From a virus, in the IMG/VR virus record IMGVR_UViG_3300023184_000035, positions 84,134-148,133 of that record: DNA of 64,000 bases. One strand, 5' to 3'. Both the position numbers and the translations under genes were made by a program. The notes beneath the pieces were generated by a model. The model was not told where the DNA came from. It worked only from the letters and a program-made list of their open reading frames with translations, and made no database searches. Numbering within the stretch: the stretch's first letter is position 1; every line of letters begins with the position of its first letter. Shown piece after piece: positions 51,554 through 59,990 of this stretch.

Positions 51554-52336
51554 ATGTCTTCACCACCATATGACAACATAACCGGTATCAGTCGGACTGT
51601 CATGAAAGATAATGCACAGGAAACTGTGTATGATTACAACGGCAATGCTCGTCCTGGCGAGATGGTAGCCGATTTGACTCAAGATCCGCCTGTGGTTTAC
51701 ATAGGCAATAATTTGGGGCAGCTAACACAGGTATTCCCCAGCACGTCCGGTGGCCCAATCGGTAGCAGCGGTGCTGTACAAATAAATTGGATGAGCACCT
51801 TTAGCAATCAAGGTGGCACCCCCGGATCTACATATTCTACTATACAATTCAATAGTGATGGGCTGGCCACTATCAGTGGCACTAATGCGTTCCAATCCAG
51901 CAGTAATGTGACCTACTTAACAATCAATGCACCACAGGTGCAAAGTACGGATTTTGGCACATTGTCCGGCCCCGGCGTCACTGTAGTGGGGTATGATGAC
52001 AACTACAATACTCCTCGCAGTGCTTATTTTAGTGTGCAGGATCAGGCCAGTGTTACACAACAATGGGATTTTGGTATCCTTGGTAGTGGCAGCAACAATT
52101 TTACTGTGCGCAACAGAACTGCAGATTCCTTACCATTTACAGTAAATACCAATGGAACAGTTCAACTTCAAGTTATGGCTGTGGCATCATTACCTGCGGC
52201 CACAACTATTGGATTAAAAACTTTTGTCAACGATTCTAATCGAGTGGCATCAGGCAACTTTGGAGCAGTGGTAGGGAACGCCGGTTCAAATGTTGTACCA
52301 GTCTACAGCGATGGCGCCAATTGGCGCATAGGTTAA
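51554..52336 (+). CDS. Tail fibre-like protein
   Basis: 260 aa from ATG 51554 (the TTG at 51551 is in frame). An N-terminal segment (TGISRTVMKDNAQETVYDYN, NARPGEMVADL) resembles fibre attachment domains; a beta-rich middle follows; the C-terminal 45 residues (KTFVNDSNRVASGNFGAVVG, then VVPVYSDGANWRIG) form an end module common in phage fibre and tailspike proteins. Isolated from the two main fibre blocks. Confidence 0.78.
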   Translation: MSSPPYDNITGISRTVMKDNAQETVYDYNGNARPGEMVADLTQDPPVVYIGNNLGQLTQVFPSTSGGPIGSSGAVQINWMSTFSNQGGTPGSTYSTIQFNSDGLATISGTNAFQSSSNVTYLTINAPQVQSTDFGTLSGPGVTVVGYDDNYNTPRSAYFSVQDQASVTQQWDFGILGSGSNNFTVRNRTADSLPFTVNTNGTVQLQVMAVASLPAATTIGLKTFVNDSNRVASGNFGAVVGNAGSNVVPVYSDGANWRIG

Positions 52337-52357
52337 TTAATTAAAGGAGATAAAAAA

Positions 52358-53338
52358 ATGAAAAAATTGAATCTTGTGTCGGGAATTGCTGCAATAGCAA
52401 TTGGCCTAGCATCATTCTTTGCAGCAGCTCAAAGCAATCAGACTCCGGTCAATATCACCACGGTCACTCCTGGGGGCGCAACAGCAATTACCAGTTATAG
52501 TAGCATGAATACCACATATACTTTTAATCTGCAAAACACAACAAACGCACAATTTTGTCAAGGCACAGACGACTGTGCATTGCCCACTGCACAAACAGGG
52601 GCAAATGCCTATACTATTTCCAACACACGCTGGGGAACCTACAAACTCAACAACGCTGTTCCGGGTGCCTGTGCTCCAAGTATCACCTACGGTGGTGTTC
52701 AATATTGCTTGTTGGAGTTTCATTTCCATGGTCCATCTGAACACTGGGTCAATGGCGGGGCAACAGATTTAGAAGTGCATTTTGTTTTCTTCAATTTAGC
52801 AGATGCCACATCTGGTGCACGTGGATTGTGCGCTGCAAATTCACTATTGGTAATGGGGCAACGAATGGTAGGTAATGGTAGCTCAGCAAATGCAGCCTGG
52901 ACCAATGTGTTTAATGCTATTCCAACTGCCAACGCTTCTGGAGCATACGCCAGCACTGGCACTACCCAACTGACGCTCAATGTCCAAACACTAATGGGTA
53001 TTCCAGGCGGCAACATTAACACCGCCCCTAGTTACAGATACCTTGGTGGGTTGACTGCCCCAATCAGTATTGCTACCCTAGGACAAGCAAATGGAAATCA
53101 ATCTAACAGTTGTGTGGCCAACAACAATCCCAACAACGGTCAACCATGGTGGGGCAATCCACAGAATCAATTGAACAATGGAGCATATCCAGAAATTGTG
53201 CAATGGGTGTTGTTTAGACAACCAATACAGTTATCTGTAGCACAGGTAAATCAGTTCAAGGCAAAGTTTCCAGATGGTAATGCTCGTTCGGTTCAACCCA
53301 ACACTGGTGTAACAATCAACTTGGCCAATCCAAATTAA
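52358..53338 (+). CDS. Secreted alpha-carbonic anhydrase
   Basis: 326 aa. Sec signal peptide at residues 1-25 (cleavage after AAA/AQS). Zinc ligands H122 and H124 (EFHFHGPSEHW) and H141 (DLEVHFVF), with the conserved SEH and E139, match the alpha-class CA active site. VQWVLFRQPIQLSVAQVNQF near the end matches the conserved CA C-terminus. It interconverts CO2 and bicarbonate, predicted in the host periplasm or outside. Longer than typical bacterial alpha-CA (about 245), with inserts around 150-260. AAGGAG before the ATG. Unusual in a phage. Confidence 0.93.
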   Translation: MKKLNLVSGIAAIAIGLASFFAAAQSNQTPVNITTVTPGGATAITSYSSMNTTYTFNLQNTTNAQFCQGTDDCALPTAQTGANAYTISNTRWGTYKLNNAVPGACAPSITYGGVQYCLLEFHFHGPSEHWVNGGATDLEVHFVFFNLADATSGARGLCAANSLLVMGQRMVGNGSSANAAWTNVFNAIPTANASGAYASTGTTQLTLNVQTLMGIPGGNINTAPSYRYLGGLTAPISIATLGQANGNQSNSCVANNNPNNGQPWWGNPQNQLNNGAYPEIVQWVLFRQPIQLSVAQVNQFKAKFPDGNARSVQPNTGVTINLANPN

Positions 53339-53368
53339 AACAACTCAATCAAAAGGTAGGAAAGTAAA

Positions 53369-53614
53369 ATGAAAAATGTTATATTTGTAGCAGGATTAAT
53401 GTTTTGTGTGCCAGCCTTGTCTGCAGACTCACACTCAGCAGATGTAGCTCGAGCAGATGCAGCCAAAACCCAACACGAAACCAAGAAAGTGTGTGTGGAT
53501 CAAATGAAAGACGGTAAACCAGTCAAAGATGCCAAAGGTTTCACAAAACAAGATTGCAAAAAAATCCGAGTACATAAAAAACTCGAAGGCACCCCGGTAC
53601 CTGAAAAGAAATAA
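53369..53614 (+). CDS. Small secreted Lys-rich protein
   Basis: 81 aa. Signal peptide about 1-19 (VPALSA/DS), then a basic mature domain with two Cys (KKVCVDQMKDGKPVKDAKGF, KQDCKKIRVHKKL) likely to form a disulfide. Downstream of the carbonic anhydrase and probably co-transcribed, so a periplasmic partner is possible. Unknown. Confidence 0.7.
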   Translation: MKNVIFVAGLMFCVPALSADSHSADVARADAAKTQHETKKVCVDQMKDGKPVKDAKGFTKQDCKKIRVHKKLEGTPVPEKK

Positions 53615-53643
53615 TTGACAACCAAGCCAGGGTCCTGTATAAT
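53615..53643 (+). promoter_or_regulatory. Perfect sigma70 promoter for dnaJ
   Basis: TTGACA 53615-53620, a 17-nt spacer, TATAAT 53638-53643. The -10 lies inside the left arm and loop of the hairpin at 53631-53658. Confidence 0.85.
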
Positions 53644-53663
53644 TAACTATACAGGACCTTTTT
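53631..53663 (+). terminator. Terminator-like hairpin overlapping the promoter
   Basis: GGTCCTGTATA (53631-53641) pairs perfectly with TATACAGGACC (53648-53658) over a 6-nt loop, followed by TTTTT at 53659-53663, two bases before ATG 53665. It looks like the terminator of the carbonic anhydrase operon, with the dnaJ promoter -10 nested in it. It could also be an operator. Confidence 0.75.
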
Positions 53664-53664
53664 C

Positions 53665-54450
53665 ATGACCGACTACTACGCCGCACTAGGCGTGCCAAAA
53701 ACTGCCACTGCTGACGATATCAAACGAGCCTTTCGTAAGTTGGCCAGCCAACACCATCCAGACAAGGGCGGGGATACTGCCAAGTTCCAGGCCATACAAC
53801 AGGCCTATGCCACACTAGGTGATGAACAAAAACGTGTGGAATACGACAATCCTAGACCACAATTTTCAGGATTCCATGGACACCCGGGTGGGGTAAACAT
53901 CAATGACATCTTTGGACAAATGTTCGGGCAACAGTTTGCGCACCAACATCAACAGCCGCGTAGAAGTCATGTGCGCATGACACTTTGGATCACACTGTTG
54001 GATGTGGCCACTGGTGGCAAGCGTACTGTAAGCCTGGGCACACAAAGCGGTGTGAGTGCTGTAGAAATTGAAATACCCCTGGGCATCAACGACGGGGACA
54101 ATGTGCAGTATGAAGGCATTGGTCCTGGTGGGTCGGACCTGGTGGTTAATTTTAGGATTTCACCAGATCGAACATGGATTCGTGAGGGGCTCAATCTCAC
54201 CATGGAGGTCCGACTGAATATTTGGAGTCTAATCTTGGGTGGTGATCTCACCATTGACACATTGACTGGCAAGACCCTGACTGTGAGCGTGCCTGAGCGC
54301 ACACAACCTGGCACCAGTTTGCGATTGAAAGCACAAGGATTGCGAGATCGATCAGGCAACACAGGAGATATTTTTGTGCGAGTACAGGCCACAATTCCCG
54401 ATAACATTGCGCCCGAAATCTTGGATGTTATCCGAAATCACCAAGAATAA
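53665..54450 (+). CDS. dnaJ: DnaJ/CbpA-type co-chaperone
   Basis: 261 aa. J domain at residues 1-65 with HPD at 31-33 ([11 protein letters not shown]), a short Gly/His/Gln linker, then two beta-sandwich C-terminal domains. The Cys-rich zinc finger of DnaJ is absent, so it resembles CbpA/type II DnaJ. It stimulates host DnaK (no phage DnaK in window). Own sigma70 promoter with no clear ribosome binding site. It may work with the ClpA-like unfoldase and GroES-like protein in a phage folding set. Confidence 0.93.
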   Translation: MTDYYAALGVPKTATADDIKRAFRKLASQHHPDKGGDTAKFQAIQQAYATLGDEQKRVEYDNPRPQFSGFHGHPGGVNINDIFGQMFGQQFAHQHQQPRRSHVRMTLWITLLDVATGGKRTVSLGTQSGVSAVEIEIPLGINDGDNVQYEGIGPGGSDLVVNFRISPDRTWIREGLNLTMEVRLNIWSLILGGDLTIDTLTGKTLTVSVPERTQPGTSLRLKAQGLRDRSGNTGDIFVRVQATIPDNIAPEILDVIRNHQE

Positions 54451-54499
54451 ATATTTTGGCACAGCCCAGGTTGCACCAATACTGCAAACACCGTATAAT
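54446..54499 (+). promoter_or_regulatory. Paired late and sigma70 promoters before clp
   Basis: AATAAATA at 54446-54453 (late type) and TTGCAC at 54471-54476 with a 17-nt spacer to TATAAT at 54494-54499 (sigma70 type). ATG 54526 follows with AAGGA. The gene could be on early and late. Confidence 0.6.
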
Positions 54500-54525
54500 A
54501 AACACAAGACAACTCAAGGACCCAC

Positions 54526-56781
54526 ATGCAAAACAATCCCGAAATTGAACACATTGTAGAACAAGCAGTTAAAATTGCTCGAGACAAACATCACGAATAT
54601 GTGATAACAGAACATTTGTTGCTGAGCCTGGTCAGGCATGCACCGTTTAGAAAAACTCTAGACCGTTTTGGTGCGGAAGTTGCACAGATGGAGCAAGAAG
54701 TTGACACATATCTTGACAGTTTGAAACACCTTGTCAAAGCTGATGCTGACTTGCAACCAAGAAAAACACAGACCCTAGAACGCCTGTTTAATCGTGCCAA
54801 TGTGCAGGTCATGTTCACCGGACGCAGAACACTCACAACACTGGATTTGTACCTGAGTATCATGGCCGAAACCAACAGTCATGCACACTACTTCTTGCTC
54901 AAATACGGTGTGAAGAAAACTGAATTCTCAGACTTCTTTACCAAGAATTACACAGCTGGTGAAGCGTCCAAGATGAACATAAATCAAGCCAATGATATCT
55001 TGAACGAGTATTGCACCAATCTTACTGAAATGGCCAAGGCTGATCAGTTGGAACCGCTAATTGGACGCCAAACCGAACTGCACGAAATGATCACAGTAAT
55101 GGCACGCCGCTTCAAGGCCAATGTGCTCATGGTGGGAGATCCAGGTGTGGGCAAGACCTGCATTGTGGACGGACTTGCCCAAGAAATCATTGCTGGTCGT
55201 GTGCCTAAATTCATACAAGATCACGAAGTATGGGGGCTGGAAGTTGGCAGTTTACTTGCAGGATCCAAGTACCGTGGCGAGTTTGAAGAAAAGTTCAAGG
55301 CTGTGATTGCTGCTCTGGAAACCAAAAAGAACTGTATCCTGTTCATTGACGAAGCACACACCATGAAAGGTGCTGGTGCAGGGTCACAAAGTAGCCTGGA
55401 CTTTGCCAACATGTTGAAACCCGCAATCACCAAAGGACATTTGAAAGTGATTGCGTCAACCACCTGGGAAGAGTACTACGAATCATTTGAAAAGGATCGC
55501 GCACTCATGCGCAGGTTCTATCGTATCAGTATTGACGAGCCAGATACAGAAACCACAGAGAGAATCCTTGCTGGTCTAAGCCCCAGACTGGAAAAGTTTC
55601 ATGATGTAGTAATTGATCGCGCAGCCATGTTGGCCGCTGTGGAACTGGCCAACCGTTATATTCATGATCGTAAAAATCCTGACAAAGCCATTGACTTGTT
55701 GGATGCGTCATGCGCACGTGAACGTGTGAAAGATCAAGGTACCGTCACCATCACCAAGGAACTGATCCAAGCACAGGTAAGTCGTGTGGCCGGGGTGCCA
55801 GTGGATCGACTGCAAAATGAACGCAGTGCAAAGATCATGGATTTGGATTCAAACATCAAACAGAAATTGTACGGGCAGGATTCAGCCGTGGATGCTGTGC
55901 TGGAACGGGTGTATATCAACTTTGCCGGTATTGGCAATGACAAACGACCCATCTCAAGTTTCTTGTTCCTGGGCCCAACTGGCACAGGTAAAACTGAACT
56001 GGCCAAACTGTTGAGCGAACACTTGGAAATGAAACTGTTGCGCTATGACATGAGTGAGTACCAAGAAAAACACACAGTGTCAAGTTTAATTGGTGCACCT
56101 CCGGGCTATGTGGGCTTTGAAGATGGCAATGTGGGCGGCGGCAAACTGATTTCGGACATCAGCAAGAATCCCTATGCTGTGATCTTGTTTGATGAAATTG
56201 AAAAAGCACACTCGGATGTGACCAACATCTTGTTGCAGATGCTGGACGAAGGACATATCACCAGTGCAAACGGCAAACGAGTGGACGTGAAAAACTGCAT
56301 CATCATCATGACAAGTAACTTGGGCGCACAAGCCAACGATGCCAACAACATTGGGTTTGGTAGTTTGGAGAAATCGGGTGAAGAAGATCGTGCCATGAAA
56401 GACTTCTTCCGTCCTGAACTGCGCAATCGTATTGATCGTATCTGCAAGTTCAACAAACTGGACACACTGGCCATCAAGAAGATTGTGGTGAAGTTTGTGG
56501 ATGAACTCAAAGCCAGTATGACACACAAGAACATTCGATTGGTGCTGACCGAACCGGTTATTGACCATCTAGCTGACAAGGGCTATGACAGCAAAATGGG
56601 CGCACGTCCGCTGAGTCGCAAGATTGATGAACTGATCCGTGTGCCATTGAGCAAGCGGATCTTGTTTGATCGACTGGAAAACTGTACAATCACTGCTGTG
56701 ATGACAGAGGACGCTGTGGAGTTCATGATCGAACAGGACACTGTGACCAGTGTGAACACAGAAGGAATTATCATTGTATAA
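54526..56781 (+). CDS. ClpA-like AAA+ protein unfoldase
   Basis: 751 aa, ClpA size (758). N-domain (1-150) with EHIVEQAVKIARDKHHEYVI and TEHLLLSLV. AAA-1 Walker A GDPGVGKT (about 204-211) with LFIDEAHTMKGAGAG; AAA-2 Walker A GPTGTGKT (about 482-489) with FDEIEKAHSDVTNILLQMLD and RNRIDRI sensor motifs. No long ClpB coiled-coil middle domain. An NNIGFGS loop matches the IGF/IGL loop used to dock ClpP. It could redirect host ClpP or act alone in remodelling. No phage ClpP or ClpS seen here. Confidence 0.92.
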   Translation: MQNNPEIEHIVEQAVKIARDKHHEYVITEHLLLSLVRHAPFRKTLDRFGAEVAQMEQEVDTYLDSLKHLVKADADLQPRKTQTLERLFNRANVQVMFTGRRTLTTLDLYLSIMAETNSHAHYFLLKYGVKKTEFSDFFTKNYTAGEASKMNINQANDILNEYCTNLTEMAKADQLEPLIGRQTELHEMITVMARRFKANVLMVGDPGVGKTCIVDGLAQEIIAGRVPKFIQDHEVWGLEVGSLLAGSKYRGEFEEKFKAVIAALETKKNCILFIDEAHTMKGAGAGSQSSLDFANMLKPAITKGHLKVIASTTWEEYYESFEKDRALMRRFYRISIDEPDTETTERILAGLSPRLEKFHDVVIDRAAMLAAVELANRYIHDRKNPDKAIDLLDASCARERVKDQGTVTITKELIQAQVSRVAGVPVDRLQNERSAKIMDLDSNIKQKLYGQDSAVDAVLERVYINFAGIGNDKRPISSFLFLGPTGTGKTELAKLLSEHLEMKLLRYDMSEYQEKHTVSSLIGAPPGYVGFEDGNVGGGKLISDISKNPYAVILFDEIEKAHSDVTNILLQMLDEGHITSANGKRVDVKNCIIIMTSNLGAQANDANNIGFGSLEKSGEEDRAMKDFFRPELRNRIDRICKFNKLDTLAIKKIVVKFVDELKASMTHKNIRLVLTEPVIDHLADKGYDSKMGARPLSRKIDELIRVPLSKRILFDRLENCTITAVMTEDAVEFMIEQDTVTSVNTEGIIIV

Positions 56782-57454
56782 GATTGAATCTGATCATCGT
56801 AGCAGTCTATACTACGAGCGGTACGAGTGGTGTGTGACTTTCAATATTGCCGAAGCCAATTGTTTGCGAAACTTGGAACAAAAACAATTTGAGAATGCCT
56901 TGCGCAGTGCTAAAAAATGGCGTCAGGAAATAGTGAGTTACGCTCAACTGCCGTCTGAGCGATGGACCGACGAAAAAGAACAGGCATTGCGTGAGGCCCG
57001 TGATTGTTTGTTGGCCGAAACTCATCCGTTTAAAACTGTGGTCAGTTACAACACCTTGTGTGCGTATACCAACCACCTGGGCCTGGCTGATCACCTGCAA
57101 GCTGATGGGTTTGAGATACAACTGGTACGGCAAGCCCAGCTGACCAAACCAGCCAACGTGGTGCAACTGCGTGAATCACAATATGCTTACAGAACGTATT
57201 TTCGAGAACGCCGAATCAATCTAGAGCAACGCAACATGCTGGCTAATTTTTTAAATTCACGCCGAGATACATTGCGTGTTAGCACAGCATTGGACAACTG
57301 GGCCAACGGCAAGTTTATTGGTTATGTACGAAATCACAGTTACTCTCGAGCCCACTATTTTATAGACCATGATCACCCCAACGAAGGCACCATGCTCAGC
57401 CTAGTAATGCCGGGCATTGTAAGAAAGACCATGCCCATTGAAACGACTAAATAG
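56774..57454 (+). CDS. Phage protein, unknown
   Basis: 226 aa, TTG start overlapping the clp stop by 8 nt. Helical, aromatic and basic (NCLRNLEQKQFENALRSAKK, YFRERRINLEQRNMLANFLN). The C-terminal third is beta-like with GKFIGYVRNHSYSRAHYFID. I recall similar unassigned proteins from T4-like phages. Confidence 0.65.
   Translation: MYKIESDHRSSLYYERYEWCVTFNIAEANCLRNLEQKQFENALRSAKKWRQEIVSYAQLPSERWTDEKEQALREARDCLLAETHPFKTVVSYNTLCAYTNHLGLADHLQADGFEIQLVRQAQLTKPANVVQLRESQYAYRTYFRERRINLEQRNMLANFLNSRRDTLRVSTALDNWANGKFIGYVRNHSYSRAHYFIDHDHPNEGTMLSLVMPGIVRKTMPIETTK
57446..57453 (+). promoter_or_regulatory. Late promoter box, leaderless arrangement
   Basis: ACTAAATA overlaps the upstream stop and ends 7 nt before ATG 57461. 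No Shine-Dalgarno. Confidence 0.55.
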
Positions 57455-57460
57455 TACACT

Positions 57461-57625
57461 ATGGCTAAAATACACCAAGAAACAGTGGTGATCACACTGA
57501 GTAAACTGATCAAAGATAACGATGCTGGCGTTGAAATTGCCACAGCCGACATTGTTGCTGCCTTACAAAGCGTGGCAGAAGAACTTGCTGGTGCAGGTAT
57601 TGTTGTAGAAGCGGACAAAGCATAA
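57461..57625 (+). CDS. Very small helical protein
   Basis: 54 aa: AKIHQETVVITLSKLIKDND, then an Ala/Val/Glu-rich helix (DIVAALQSVAEELAGAGIVV). Its stop overlaps the next start (TAATG). Leaderless late start and tight coupling support it. It would fit a small virion or assembly peptide, function unknown. Confidence 0.65.
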   Translation: MAKIHQETVVITLSKLIKDNDAGVEIATADIVAALQSVAEELAGAGIVVEADKA

Positions 57626-57981
57626 TGACAACAAAGACCATTCTTGGCACCACTGTTTATGGTACGCCTTCGGGCAACTATGACGGATCAAGTCAAGACT
57701 GGTATTCAGATCCTGTCACAGCCGCCGACTACTATCAAGGTCGTGGCGGCATACAGACCATTACATTTTCAGTGGCAGATTTTGTGGGCACAATGTATCT
57801 AGAAGCCTGCTTGGATGCAAATCCTGCCGAAGCCAACTGGTTTGTCACGTACACGTATGGCAGCGGCACACCGTTGTCAGACTATCATCCTGAAACCATC
57901 ACAGGAAACTTTACATGGATGCGAGTCCGAGTTGAGGGGTTTGATGGCGGCACAATCACATCAGTCACAATCACATATTAA
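57625..57981 (+). CDS. Beta-sandwich virion-type protein
   Basis: 118 aa, TAATG coupled. Strand-rich (ILGTTVYGTPSGNYDGSSQD, TITFSVADFVGTMYLEACLD, FTWMRVRVEGFDGGTITSVT) in the manner of a jelly-roll or carbohydrate-binding-like domain. Likely a head decoration or tail accessory protein. The next gene starts right after its stop. Confidence 0.7.
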   Translation: MTTKTILGTTVYGTPSGNYDGSSQDWYSDPVTAADYYQGRGGIQTITFSVADFVGTMYLEACLDANPAEANWFVTYTYGSGTPLSDYHPETITGNFTWMRVRVEGFDGGTITSVTITY

Positions 57982-58419
57982 ATGAGCGACAGTTCAACAA
58001 TTAGTTTTGATATTGACACATCAGATTCTTCTGCCGCAATTGGTGTTGCTGCCTGGGTAGATGATGTCTGTGCGTTCCAAACTGATCATTTAACTGAGCG
58101 CAAACATATTGATCATACAGTATTGGATGATGGTACCAAGCGTGAACTGCGTATTGTAATTTCAGGTAAAACTCCCAAGCACACTCAAATTGATGAGCAT
58201 GACAATATCATTAAAGATGTGGTCGTAAAAATATCTAATATTTCCATTGACGGCATCGACATCACTCAGATATTCCATGAAAAATGTGTTTACACACATG
58301 ATTTCAATGGCACACAACCTGAGATCCAAGACATATTCTTTGGTATTGCCGGGTGCAATGGTACAATAAGTCTCAAATTTTCCACTCCCATTTACTTGTG
58401 GTTGCTGGAAAATATGTAG
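57982..58419 (+). CDS. Beta-sandwich virion-type protein 2
   Basis: 145 aa starting on the base after the previous stop. Contains ISFDIDTSDSSAAIGVAAWV, then ELRIVISGKTPKHTQIDE and KISNISIDGIDITQIFHEKC, a fold pattern (strand ladder, GKxxxHTxIDE) I recall in phage proteins with carbohydrate-binding-like domains. Unknown ligand. Confidence 0.7.
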   Translation: MSDSSTISFDIDTSDSSAAIGVAAWVDDVCAFQTDHLTERKHIDHTVLDDGTKRELRIVISGKTPKHTQIDEHDNIIKDVVVKISNISIDGIDITQIFHEKCVYTHDFNGTQPEIQDIFFGIAGCNGTISLKFSTPIYLWLLENM

Positions 58420-58421
58420 CA

Positions 58422-58429
58422 ACTAAATA
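58422..58429 (+). promoter_or_regulatory. Late promoter box, leaderless arrangement
   Basis: ACTAAATA ends 6 nt before ATG 58436. No Shine-Dalgarno. Confidence 0.6.
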
Positions 58430-58435
58430 CAGTTT

Positions 58436-59938
58436 ATGACAACTGTAGTAATCATGCCCGGGGGTTTTCACCCTTTTCACCCAGGACACTTGGCGCTGTA
58501 TCAATCAGCACAACGTGCCTTTCCTGATGCCGAAGTTTACGTGGCCGCTACCAATGACAAGAGTGACAGGCCTTTTGATATCTCAGACAAACAAAAAATT
58601 GCCTATGCCGCAGGAGTTGAACCTGGACATTTTGTTCAAGTCAAGTCGCCATTTCGTGCAGAAGAAATTGCCAGTCAGTACAATCCCAATCAGGATGTTT
58701 TGATTTTTGTGCGCAGTGACAAAGACGCCAACACACAACCTCAGGCAGGTGGAGTTAAAAAAGACGGGTCTGCCAGTTATCTGCAACCGTTGTTGGGTGC
58801 CCGACGATTGGAACCATTCAGCAAGCATGCCTACATGGCGTATTTGCCCACTGTGGAATTTGGTCCTACTGACATGACTTCTGCCACACAGATACGAGCG
58901 GCATGGCCCACGCTCACACCCAAACGTAGACTGGCCCTGGTCATGAGCTTGTATCCCAACACACAACAAGATCCAGCAGGCGCACAGGATATTGTACGCA
59001 TATTTGATCAAACCATTGGCGGGATTGATGAAGACATCAGTCGTAGAGGATTCCTACGAGGCATGGGTGCAGCAGCTGGCTTGGCCGCAGCCGGCACAGT
59101 TGGTGCACAGGAAACTTCCAAACCTAATTTTATAGCCATTGTCAAAATTGGCGATGATGTTCGACAACTTGATCTTGGAAACAAATTTAACAGTTCCCAA
59201 GAAGCCTTGGAATTTGTTGGTAACATCTTGTCCAAAAAAGGACTGCAAGGTTACACTGTGAACATTGCTCGTGGTCAACCCAAGACAAATGAGAACCAAG
59301 GCTGGGCAGCAACATTGGAATCAGACGGCATCACCACAGGAACTGGTGTCACAGGCGGCATGCATGCTGGATATCAAGATCGTTATAACCAGCCCATTGA
59401 TGAACGTGACCTTGGTTCTAAGTTGGGTAGCAAGCGTGACCAGGGCAAAAGTGTTCGCAAGTGGCGCAAAGAGCGTGGGCTTGATGAGCAAGACTACTTG
59501 GACGAAGCTCGCACTGACCCCATCCAAGCTGCCACTGTGGACTTTTATCAAAATCAAGTTGGTGATGTTGATAAAAAGCCTGTGGACAACTATCGAGAAA
59601 TTGCTAGAAAATTACTGGGGCAAACAGAAAATCCTGGCATGCGTAAGAAAATCATGGATATTCTTGTGCAAGGAAATAAAAATCCCTACATCCAAGGCGG
59701 CATCATAACCACAGTGGCTGCCATAGTAAGTGGTGGGATTTTGAGCAGTGCCAATCGAATGGGCCTTACCCCACAACAAACCAACATGATGTTGCAGGCC
59801 ATATTAAACACAGTGGTTCCCACTGTGGTGTCTAGACTCAACGGCAAGAGTTGGGCTGATACTGCCAAATACACCCTGGCCTCAGCAGGCATAGGCACAG
59901 GCATTGCTGCCATGACCGAAACAGGTCGCAAAAAATAA
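58436..59938 (+). CDS. Polyprotein: cytidylyltransferase-like domain plus Tat-like segment and tail domains
   Basis: 500 aa. Residues 1-190 are a nucleotidyltransferase with GGFHPFHPGH (H15, H18), the HxGH signature of cytidylyl/NMN-adenylyl-type enzymes. At residues 197-199 is IDE, followed at once by DISRRGFLRGMGAAAGLAAA, which has the twin-arginine (SRRxFL) plus hydrophobic core of a Tat signal, but internal. The later regions (about 240-310, 330-390 with GLDEQDYLDEAR, and 390-500 with hydrophobic stretches) are not recognised. (L/I)xE motifs at domain joins suggest prohead-protease processing. Leaderless late start fixed by the catalytic motif. Confidence 0.78.
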   Translation: MTTVVIMPGGFHPFHPGHLALYQSAQRAFPDAEVYVAATNDKSDRPFDISDKQKIAYAAGVEPGHFVQVKSPFRAEEIASQYNPNQDVLIFVRSDKDANTQPQAGGVKKDGSASYLQPLLGARRLEPFSKHAYMAYLPTVEFGPTDMTSATQIRAAWPTLTPKRRLALVMSLYPNTQQDPAGAQDIVRIFDQTIGGIDEDISRRGFLRGMGAAAGLAAAGTVGAQETSKPNFIAIVKIGDDVRQLDLGNKFNSSQEALEFVGNILSKKGLQGYTVNIARGQPKTNENQGWAATLESDGITTGTGVTGGMHAGYQDRYNQPIDERDLGSKLGSKRDQGKSVRKWRKERGLDEQDYLDEARTDPIQAATVDFYQNQVGDVDKKPVDNYREIARKLLGQTENPGMRKKIMDILVQGNKNPYIQGGIITTVAAIVSGGILSSANRMGLTPQQTNMMLQAILNTVVPTVVSRLNGKSWADTAKYTLASAGIGTGIAAMTETGRKK

Positions 59939-59955
59939 CACCCGCTGTTATAATC

Positions 59956-59963
59956 TTTAAATA
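59956..59963 (+). promoter_or_regulatory. Late promoter box
   Basis: TTTAAATA, 27 nt before ATG 59991, which has GGAG at 59982-59985. Confidence 0.5.
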
Positions 59964-59990
59964 CTAACATAATTTTTTAACGGAGAACCC

